Source of the DNA: JAJPJX01 sp964568355
GTDB lineage: Bacteria > Acidobacteriota > Terriglobia > Bryobacterales > Bryobacteraceae
Assembly: GCA_964568355.1 (NCBI GenBank)
Contig: CAZMRK010000299.1
Location: 1 to 30,522 of the forward strand
Length of the DNA: 30,522 bases
Direction: 5' to 3'
Shown: one piece after another, positions 23,420-30,522 of the stretch
Position numbering within the stretch: position 1 is the first letter of the stretch
Layout: each line of letters opens with the position of its first letter
Translations under genes and position numbers: made by a program
Notes under the pieces: model-generated
The model's database searches: none
Seen by the model: the letters and a program-made list of their open reading frames with translations, nothing else
Told to the model about the DNA's origin: nothing

Positions 23420-26006
23420 ATGGACTTGCCGGATGCACCGGTGTCTTGCATCGCCGCTCGCATGCTTACGGTGGTGATGCTGCTGGCGGGCGCGTTCTCT
23501 CCAACCGGTGCCGGCCAGCCACCGGCCGACCTCGCCCAGGAACTCTCGCCGGCTCAGACGAAAACGGCGAAGAGCGCGCTCCAGGGCATCGTTAGCCGCG
23601 TGGATATGCAGGGGCAATCGACCCCACTGCCGGGCATATCCATGAAGCTGCGTCACAACTCCCGGCGAACGCAACCTCTGTCAGAGCCACCGATGCTGAA
23701 GGCCATTTTCAATTTGCGGACTGGAGGCAGGCGTCTATTGGATCGAAGTGAATTTAGAAGGCTTTCATCCTTTTGAAAGAAAAGTGGTGCTGCTGGAGAA
23801 CGAACTGCGGGTAGAGAATATTCACCTGGAGCTGGCGGCCGTGTCCGTCAGTGTGGAGGTTCAGGCACAGGCATCTGCGGTGACCGAACATAGCGCGGAC
23901 GCGGACACCACCCTGACCAACCGCGAACTTCCTGCTTTGCCTATGGCCGAACAGAGGTTCAAAGAAGCCCTGCCGCTGGTGCCGGGCGTCGTTCGGACCA
24001 TGAATGGAACGCTGAACATCAAAGGCGAGGTGGAGAATCAGGGATGCTCCTGGTCGACTCGGCCCAGATGGTCGATCCGGTTACCGGCAGCTTTGGCGTT
24101 GGTATCCCGATTGCCGCAATCGAGACGCTGAATGTCTATGAGACCCCATACAATGCCCAGTACGGCGGGTTCTCCGGAGGACTCGCCACCATCGAAACCA
24201 AAGCGCCGCCGAGCCGGTGGCAGTATGCCTTAATGGACTTCGTCCCCGGAGTCCGGGGAAAGAGCGGGCAGATCGTCGGCATTTCCGCGGAAACTCCCAG
24301 GCTATTCGTTGGCGGCCCGCTCCTAAAAGACAAGCTGAACATCTCGGAGGCGTTTGACTACGTGATTAAAAACCGGCCGGTCCGCGGGCTGCCTTGGCCT
24401 GTCAACGAAACCAAGACGAGAGGCTTCACTTCTTTTACGAACCTCCAGGCGATTCTGTCGGCGAAACATTTGCTGACGGCCAATGTGGTCGCCTTCTCGA
24501 TGCGCACGCAATTCGCGGACATCAACTCTTTGGTTCCCCAGAGCGCTTCCTCCAGCTCCGGCTCAAAAGGTGCGTACGCCAGCATGAATGACAGCTACCA
24601 ATTCGACTCCGGAACACTGGCGACCACATTCCGGTACACGCGTTTCGACAGCAATGCCTATCCGCAAGGTGATCAGGACATGCTGATTACGCCGGGAGGC
24701 TGGAGGGGCAATGCCTTTAACCCATGGACCAGAACCGCAAATCAGTTCGAAGTATTGCCCATGTTTCAATTCGCCCGCAAGACCTGGCGCGGCAGCCATG
24801 ATCTGAAGCTCGGCGTGGACGTGGTGCACCGGTATTACACCGGCGCGAGCCAGTCGCGTCCGATTCAACTGCTGCGGGAGAACGGTTCGCTTGCCCAGCG
24901 GATTGACTTCCGGGGGATCGATGCGCTGGATGGTGCCAATACCGAAGTATCCGAATTTCTCCAGGATCACTGGGTTCTGAGCGACCGTCTGGCCGTCGAT
25001 TCTGGAATTCGTCTGTCCACCCAATCCGATGGCCGCCCGGCGGCTTTCTCGCCTCGCGCCGGGATGGCCTATTCGTTGAGCCAGGATCACAAAACGGTGC
25101 TGCGCGCAGGTGCAGGGCTCTTCTATGACCGGGTTCCTCTCCTGGCCACCACGTTTACCCAGAATCCGGTCCGGGTGATCAGCTTCTATGACCAGGGTGG
25201 TCAACTCGCTGGTACGCCGCTGGTCTTCCAGAACGCCTACCTGGACAGCGGCAAGGGAGTACTCCGCGACAGCGGCGATCCCGGTACCAGTCCTCGTAAT
25301 TTCACTTGGAACCTCGGAATCGAGCGTGAGGTGCGCCGCGACGTCACGGTGCGCCTGAGCTATCTTCAGAGCCAAACCAGCAGCCTCTATGTGGTGAATC
25401 CCTGGTCCCAGGCGGAGGGTGACGGTCCGTTGCTTGGCCTGTCCCATACCGGCAATTCGCATTACCGCAAGTTCCAGGCCGCCGTGAGCTTTCGGGTCGG
25501 CCAGCGCGGCGAAGGCAACATTGCGTATATTCGTAGCCGTTCCCGAGGCGACCTGAACAGCCTCTCCGATATCTTTGTGCCCTTCGAGCAGGCGGTCGTC
25601 CGCCCGAATGTCAATGACTATCTGGCTTCGGATATCCCCAACCGCTTGCTGGCTTCCGGTGTATTTTCAAATGCCCTGGAGTCTGACGGTCAGTCCCGTG
25701 GTAGATTTTCATACAGGGTTCCGATATTCGAACGTCGATGTGTTGCAAAATTATGTCGGTAGGCCCAATAGCCGGCGTTTTCCGGCGTACTTCTCGCTCG
25801 ACCTGAAGATCTATAGAGATTTTCAACTTCCGGCTTTTGTGGGCCGCCTGAAAAACCGGCGCTTTCGTATCGGCGTATATTCGTTGAACGTTACGAATCA
25901 CCTGAATCCGCACGATGTGTTCAACAATGTTGCGTCTCCTGATTTCGGAGAATTTGTCGGGTTTCAGCATAGGGTCAACGGCCTGCTCATTGACCTTGTC
26001 AAGTGA
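23420..26006 (+). pseudogene. TonB-dependent receptor (Oar-like) broken by four frameshifts
   Basis: The pieces, in order, rebuild one receptor: a signal peptide (CIAARMLTVVMLLAGAFSPT), a carboxypeptidase-regulatory-like domain (SALQGIVSRVDMQGQSTPLP, then ATDAEGHFQFAD and LEAGVYWIEVNLEGFHPFE), plug (LPLVPGVVRTMNGTLNIKGE, then LLVDSAQMVDPVTGSFGVGI) and barrel to RRFPAYFSLDLKIYRDF and NVTNHLNPHDVFNN. The reading frame changes near 23650, at 23719-23721, at about 24043 and in a run of four T at 25664-25667; the last looks like one extra T. The longest intact piece is 24044-25762. Neighbouring genes are unbroken, which argues against sequencing error. At roughly 860 codons it would be shorter than the intact receptor at 12341-15652. 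Any product would lack a usable barrel. Confidence 0.85.
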
Positions 26007-26036
26007 CCGCGCAATCCTGCTGCCTCGGAATAACAC

Positions 26037-28592
26037 ATGCCACGCGTATTCCACTACTACGTTTCTCCCTCTCTGCCGGCACGTCTCCACTGCCTGAACG
26101 CGCTTTCGCTGAATCTGCGCTGGAGCTGGGATCATCCGACCATTGAGCTCTTCCGGGCAATCGATCGGGATCTTTGGGAAGACACGGGTCATAATCCGCG
26201 GCTGATGCTCGGACGGATCGATCAGAAGCGCCTCGCCGAGCTCGAAACCGACGAAGCATTTCTGGCCCAGATGGACCGCGTCTGGGCCGGCCTGGAGACG
26301 TACCTGGCCAGTGCGGGCTGGTTTGCGAAGGCCCATCCGGAAGCGCACTCGCTGCGCGTGGCCTATTTCTCCGCCGAATTCGGCCTGACCGAGTGCATTC
26401 CGAACTATGCGGGCGGCTTGGGCATCCTGGCCGGCGATCACCTGAAATCGGCGAGCGACCTGGGCCTTCCTCTGGTTGGTGTGGGCCTGCTCTACCAGGG
26501 TGGCTATTTCCAGCAGTACCTGAATCCGGATGGCTGGCAGCAGGAGGATTACCCCATCAACGATTTTCACAACCTGCCTGTGCAGCCTCTGACCACCGGG
26601 CCGGGGCTTCCCTTGATGGTCGATATCGATTTCCCGGGCCGAAAGCTGTATGCCAAGATCTGGAAAGTGGACGTGGGGCGCATCCCCCTCTATCTGCTGG
26701 ATACGAACATTCCGGAGAACTCGCCGGAGGACCGGAAGGTCACCGGAGCCTTGTACAGCGGCGATCGCGAACTCCGCATCCAGCAGGAGCTTGTCCTTGG
26801 CATCGGCGGTATGCGGGCCTTGAAAGCACTGGGCGTGACGCCGACGGTCTGCCATATGAATGAAGGGCACTCCGCCTTTCTGGGCCTGGAGCGCACGCGC
26901 ATGCTGATGGAGCAGTTTGGCCTGCCTTATTACGAGGCGCGGCAACTGGCTGCCGCCGGCAGCCTCTTCACTACCCATACGCCCGTCCCTGCCGGGTTTG
27001 ATCGCTTCGAGCCCGGCCTCATGTCTCGCTACTTCCAGGACTACGCCCGGCGGCTCGGCCTCACCATGGATCAACTGCTGGCCTATGGACGGCAGAATGC
27101 CCAGGATGGCAACGAGCCCTTCAATATGGCTTATCTGGCGGCGCGCCACAGTTCCTATACGAACGGCGTCAGCCGGCTGCACGCCGAAGTGACCAGGAAA
27201 ATGTCGCAAGCCATGTGGCCCGCCTATCCTTTGCACGAAATTCCCGTCGGATATGTGACCAACGGCATTCATCCCCGGTCCTGGATCTCGATGGAGATGA
27301 ATGTCCTGCTCAACCGGTACCTGGGCCCCCGCTGGGCCGACGAGCCGGCCGATGATGGCCTCTGGAGCCGCATCGATCGCATTCCGGATCAGGAGCTATG
27401 GCGCGTCCATCAGATGCGCCGCGAACGGCTCGTGCATTACGCGCGAGCCCGTCTGGCGGCGCAGGTCAGAAGGCGCGGCGGCACCGAAACGACGATCTCC
27501 ACCGCGCAAAGCGCGCTATCGCCGGACTGCCTGACGATCGGCTTTGCCCGGCGCTTCGCGACCTATAAACGGGCCACGCTCCTGCTGCGGGACCAGGAGC
27601 GCCTGACTCGCCTGCTGACCAATCCCGACCGCCCGGTGCAGATTCTGCTCGCGGGCAAAGCCCATCCCCACGACCACGACGGCAAAGAACTGATCCGGCA
27701 AATCATCCACTTTGCCAAAGGTGCGGACGTGCGGCGCAGGATCGTCTTCCTGGAGGATTATGACATCTCGGTAGCCCGTTATCTGGTGACGGGAGTGGAT
27801 ATCTGGCTGAATACGCCGCGGCGCCCCAACGAGGCCAGCGGTACCAGCGGGATGAAAGTGTTGGCCAACGGCGGTCTGAACCTCTCCGTTCTCGACGGCT
27901 GGTGGGCCGAGGGTTACGATCCCAAGGCCGGCTGGGCGATCGGAAAGGGAGAAGAGTACTCCGATGAGGCCTATCAGGACCAGGTGGAATGCGAGGCCCT
28001 GTACGATCTCCTGGAGAATGATGTGGCCCCCCTGTTTTACGACCGCGACGAAGAAGGACTGCCCCGCGGCTGGATCGCCATGATGAAGGCTTCCATGAAG
28101 AAGCTCTCGCCGCGGTTCAGCACGCACCGCATGGTGGCGGAGTACGCGGAGCGCTTCTACATTCCCGCCGGCACGCGCTATCTGCGCCTGGAGGAAAACG
28201 GCGCGGCCATCGCGCGCGATCTTGTGGCCTGGAGAAAGCGGATCCGCGATTTCGGAGGCCAGGTGCGCGTGGCCCGCGTGGAAGCGGATAACGGCCGCGA
28301 GGTGCTGGTCGGCTCCAAGGTGAAGGTGGGCGCCCGCATTCAATTGGGAAACCTGTCCCCATCCGACATACGGGTCCAGATCTACTGGGGACGGCTCAGC
28401 CCGAATGGAGAGATCGTGGACGGCGTCCCGGTGGATATGACGCACCAGCGCGCGGATGGCCCCGAACATATCTACGAAGGCACGGTAGAATGGCGCCTGA
28501 GCGGTTCCTGCGGCCTCGCTGTGCGCGTGGTGCCGCATCATGAAGACGCGATCGTGCCGTACGAGCTCCCCTGGGTCGTCTGGGCGGAATAG
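26037..28592 (+). CDS. glgP: Alpha-glucan (glycogen/maltodextrin) phosphorylase
   Basis: 851 residues, a GT35-family enzyme of the TIGR02094 branch that releases glucose 1-phosphate from alpha-1,4-glucans with PLP. The N-terminal DUF3417-type region opens RVFHYYVSPSLPARLHCLNA followed by LSLNLRWSWDHPT. Next come VAYFSAEFGLTECIPNYAGG and LGILAGDHLKSASDLGLPLV, MNEGHSAFLGLERTRML, and TIGFARRFATYKRATLLLRD. The PLP lysine is Lys607 in EASGTSGMKVLANGGLNLSV. A C-terminal beta-rich domain of about 100 residues follows, as usual for this branch. The gene begins 31 bases after the receptor pseudogene with a weak ribosome binding site (GGAA). Its promoter probably lies inside the pseudogene. No other glycogen gene is in the window. 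Confidence 0.94.
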   Translation: MPRVFHYYVSPSLPARLHCLNALSLNLRWSWDHPTIELFRAIDRDLWEDTGHNPRLMLGRIDQKRLAELETDEAFLAQMDRVWAGLETYLASAGWFAKAHPEAHSLRVAYFSAEFGLTECIPNYAGGLGILAGDHLKSASDLGLPLVGVGLLYQGGYFQQYLNPDGWQQEDYPINDFHNLPVQPLTTGPGLPLMVDIDFPGRKLYAKIWKVDVGRIPLYLLDTNIPENSPEDRKVTGALYSGDRELRIQQELVLGIGGMRALKALGVTPTVCHMNEGHSAFLGLERTRMLMEQFGLPYYEARQLAAAGSLFTTHTPVPAGFDRFEPGLMSRYFQDYARRLGLTMDQLLAYGRQNAQDGNEPFNMAYLAARHSSYTNGVSRLHAEVTRKMSQAMWPAYPLHEIPVGYVTNGIHPRSWISMEMNVLLNRYLGPRWADEPADDGLWSRIDRIPDQELWRVHQMRRERLVHYARARLAAQVRRRGGTETTISTAQSALSPDCLTIGFARRFATYKRATLLLRDQERLTRLLTNPDRPVQILLAGKAHPHDHDGKELIRQIIHFAKGADVRRRIVFLEDYDISVARYLVTGVDIWLNTPRRPNEASGTSGMKVLANGGLNLSVLDGWWAEGYDPKAGWAIGKGEEYSDEAYQDQVECEALYDLLENDVAPLFYDRDEEGLPRGWIAMMKASMKKLSPRFSTHRMVAEYAERFYIPAGTRYLRLEENGAAIARDLVAWRKRIRDFGGQVRVARVEADNGREVLVGSKVKVGARIQLGNLSPSDIRVQIYWGRLSPNGEIVDGVPVDMTHQRADGPEHIYEGTVEWRLSGSCGLAVRVVPHHEDAIVPYELPWVVWAE

Positions 28593-28648
28593 CGCCGCAA
28601 TGCATGCGCTCTGCACTTTCGGCGGATACCAGTCGAGGCGGAACCGGC

Positions 28649-28663
28649 CTCCAGTGCCTGGAG
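28649..28663 (+). promoter_or_regulatory. Hairpin holding the ribosome binding site of the last gene
   Basis: CTCCAG-TGC-CTGGAG is a perfect six-base stem with a three-base loop. The only Shine-Dalgarno candidate, TGGAG (28659-28663), forms its 3' arm, nine bases before the ATG at 28673, so translation may depend on opening this small stem. Confidence 0.35.
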
Positions 28664-28672
28664 TCTAACCGA

Positions 28673-30522
28673 ATGATGCACGCTCTGCGGTGGATATGGG
28701 CAGCCGCCTGGCTGGCTCCGATCGCCCTGGCCCAAGGCCAAACCGACGTGTCCTTTCTTCTGGCTCCCAGGAATGGGCGTATGTCGTTTCGTCTGGGAGA
28801 GTCGGTCGATGTGGAATTTCGATTGGCCTCGAGCCTGCCGGGACGCTACCGGATATGGACCACCAGTGGAACGCGCTATGTGCGCATCTCCCGCTTCGAC
28901 AAGGTCCTCGTGGAGCCGGCGCAAACGGTGGTCGATCCCCTGCGTGATATTCCCGCGCAGTTCGAGGGCGGAGTTGTCGCCGGTGTCCCGCCCACGCCCG
29001 TTCCGCTTACTGCCGTACCCATGGTATTCGAGCGGCACGTCAACGAATGGATCTCCTTCCGGCAGCCGGGGCGTTACCGGATCACCGTGGAGACCACCCG
29101 TGTGGAAACTACTGCCCAGCCGCCGGCTTCCGTAACGCTCCGGTCGAATCCCATTGAGATTAAAATTGTCGCCCCGGAGGCGGGCTGGGCCGCGGCCCAG
29201 TTGCGGCAAGCCGTGGCGATGCTGGAACGCGGCGATCCTCCGCCGCCGGTGATCGGCCAGACGATTCAGGGTAGCGTCGAGCAGGCTCGCACGGAGGAGA
29301 TGGCGCATGCCGGCCGGGTGCTCCGGTTCCTCGAAACGCGGGATGCCATGCCGGCGCTTGCTCGCTTTTTCGAACACGGTCCGCAGGCTGCGCAGCAGGA
29401 GATCCGCGCCGGCCTCTTTGCATCGCCGTACCGGAAAGAAGTCATTGCGGCCATGGAAGAATCCATTGCCGCGCCCGGCACGCCGGTCACGTACTACTAT
29501 CTCGCCACGCTGATGGAATTGGCGGCGGCCTCCCGAATGGGACCTTCGCCGCTCTATCCCCAAAAGGATCCCCAAGCCCACAAAGCGGAGGTAGACGAGC
29601 ACTCCCGGTACCTGGCGCGCATGAAGCCCATCGAGGCCGAGTACTTCGCGAAGCTTGCGGATGCTATCGAACGGAAGCAGGGGGAGGCCCGCGCCGTGAG
29701 CCTGGACACGCTGGTCAGCCGCGGTCCGCAGCCACCGGCTCCCGCCATTAGTGCCGCGCTCCTGGCTAATTTTCGATCGCTCCCTCCGGGATCGCAGCAC
29801 GCACTATTGTCGATCGAGTGGCCCCGTATCGCCTCGCCATCGGTTGAGCCGTTGGTCCGGTCCCTGGCGGAAGGCCGCAGCCCCTTGCGGGATGAAGCGC
29901 TGCTGCGGCTCTATGATCTCAATCCGGAGCAGGCTCGCAGAATTGCGGTCGAACGCATTCGCAAGGCCGATGTGACGCGCGAGATGTTCCAGAATCCTCG
30001 CGCGCTGTTGCTTCTGCCGGACCGGGAGCTTCCGGAACTCGATGAGGCTTTGGTGGGCATGCTGGAGCAGGGAAAGCCGGTCGAATTCCTGCTTGCCCGA
30101 TACGCCTCTGCCGCTGGTTTCGCGCGTGTGCGCCAGTTTGCCGAAAGCCGCCCCGGTGCTTTCTGCGGACCGCTGCTGGCGTACTTCTTTCGGATCGATC
30201 CCGCATATGCCGCCGAGCGGCGAGCGCTCGCACGAAGCTCGGGCTGGGGTGGATGCTCTCTTTCCCTTGCGCCGAATGAAGACCTCCTGATGAGCCCCGG
30301 ATTGGAGAAGGCGGCGATCGAGGATCTGGCCAGCCCGGATCCCATGGCGCAAAGAACGGCACAAAGCCTCCTCCAGAACGGAGGATCTATCGCTGCACAG
30401 CAGCCCCTGTGGGAAGGCTTCGCGCGCCTGCGCGGAAGCCGTCCGGCGCCTATGAAACAAAGTATGCTGGAGTTCGGATACGTGGAAGCTCTCTTTAAAG
30501 CCGCGGGTTGGGCTCTCACTCC
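28673..30522 (+). CDS. Secreted protein of unknown function, C-terminus beyond the window
   Basis: 616 codons are open from ATG 28673 to the window end; a second ATG follows directly. A signal peptide (MMHALRWIWAAAWLAPIALA) is clear. The first 180 residues look like a beta-sandwich: FRLGESVDVEFRLASSLPGR, then FERHVNEWISFRQPGRYRIT and VTLRSNPIEIKIV. From there on the chain is rich in alanine and leucine helices, resembling HEAT-like repeats (LLLLPDRELPELDEALVGML). I recognise no catalytic motif. Similar exported proteins with a 'FRQPGRYRI' type segment are, to my knowledge, frequent in Acidobacteriota and unassigned. The gene starts 80 bases after glgP on the same strand; co-transcription is possible. 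Long antisense frames across it are not protein-like. Confidence 0.75.
   Translation, partial: MMHALRWIWAAAWLAPIALAQGQTDVSFLLAPRNGRMSFRLGESVDVEFRLASSLPGRYRIWTTSGTRYVRISRFDKVLVEPAQTVVDPLRDIPAQFEGGVVAGVPPTPVPLTAVPMVFERHVNEWISFRQPGRYRITVETTRVETTAQPPASVTLRSNPIEIKIVAPEAGWAAAQLRQAVAMLERGDPPPPVIGQTIQGSVEQARTEEMAHAGRVLRFLETRDAMPALARFFEHGPQAAQQEIRAGLFASPYRKEVIAAMEESIAAPGTPVTYYYLATLMELAAASRMGPSPLYPQKDPQAHKAEVDEHSRYLARMKPIEAEYFAKLADAIERKQGEARAVSLDTLVSRGPQPPAPAISAALLANFRSLPPGSQHALLSIEWPRIASPSVEPLVRSLAEGRSPLRDEALLRLYDLNPEQARRIAVERIRKADVTREMFQNPRALLLLPDRELPELDEALVGMLEQGKPVEFLLARYASAAGFARVRQFAESRPGAFCGPLLAYFFRIDPAYAAERRALARSSGWGGCSLSLAPNEDLLMSPGLEKAAIEDLASPDPMAQRTAQSLLQNGGSIAAQQPLWEGFARLRGSRPAPMKQSMLEFGYVEALFKAAGWALT

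Noticed and set aside
23114..23674. Minus-strand open frame opposite the start of the receptor pseudogene
   Set aside because: No family resemblance, and it overlaps the STAS-like gene 2 start and the receptor in other frames.
25611..27272. Minus-strand open frame across the pseudogene end and glgP
   Set aside because: Composition is that of an antisense frame and it crosses two unrelated loci.
28538..29800. 420-codon minus-strand open frame opposite the last gene
   Set aside because: The plus frame is open to the window end and has a signal peptide and ribosome binding site; the antisense product is Arg/His-rich without motifs.

Overview
The window is GC-rich bacterial DNA carrying about eighteen recognisable intact or window-truncated genes and two broken ones. 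It looks like an Acidobacteriota chromosome, probably from the Solibacter/Bryobacter side. The pointers are a 1,103-residue Oar-like TonB-dependent receptor with an N-terminal carboxypeptidase-regulatory-like domain, remains of a second such receptor, a YncE propeller/phosphoesterase fusion, a stand-alone soxCD pair, and a secreted hypothetical of the type common in that group. This assignment is inference from gene content. No rRNA, tRNA, CRISPR array or transposase was seen.

Layout. 1-1.6 kb (minus): a YtrA-type GntR repressor, a slipin and a SYLF lipid-binding protein form one operon behind a promoter with an inverted-repeat operator. 1.7-4.3 kb (minus): secreted YncE-like propeller fused to an alkaline-phosphatase-superfamily domain. 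4.3-6.1 kb (plus): soxC-soxD, a molybdenum sulfite dehydrogenase-type subunit and its cytochrome c, followed by a decayed VOC-family remnant. 6.5-8.4 kb: speA, arginine decarboxylase, with a TTG start supported by its ribosome binding site. 8.6-11.5 kb: korA-korB, a 2-oxoacid:ferredoxin oxidoreductase. 11.6-12.3 kb: lepB, signal peptidase I. 12.3-15.7 kb (minus): TonB-dependent receptor, divergent from a FadR-family regulator that carries two complete GntR winged helices. 16.8-20.2 kb (minus): radical SAM/SPASM-like protein followed by a GAF-GAF-AAA+-Fis sigma-54 activator. 20.8-23.1 kb: two small STAS-like paralogues pointing toward each other, with a TetR-azoR divergent pair between them. 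23.4-26.0 kb: a second TonB-dependent receptor broken by four frameshifts. 26.0-28.6 kb: glgP, alpha-glucan phosphorylase. 28.7 kb to the end: a secreted protein of unknown function, cut by the window edge.

The part most worth attention is 16-26 kb. The radical SAM gene and the sigma-54 activator are spaced as one operon. GG-N10-GC elements (the -24/-12 shape) lie 29 and 30 bases before the starts of the two STAS-like genes, and others lie before the radical SAM gene and the broken receptor. The minus-strand STAS-like gene has no ATG, GTG or TTG at the proper place: its reading frame aligns from an ATC codon preceded by a Shine-Dalgarno sequence fully complementary to the 16S tail. The dual-winged-helix regulator appears to be made from a leaderless GTG-initiated message, and a perfect inverted repeat fills most of the spacer of the receptor promoter it faces. 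All regulatory statements are readings of sequence and untested.
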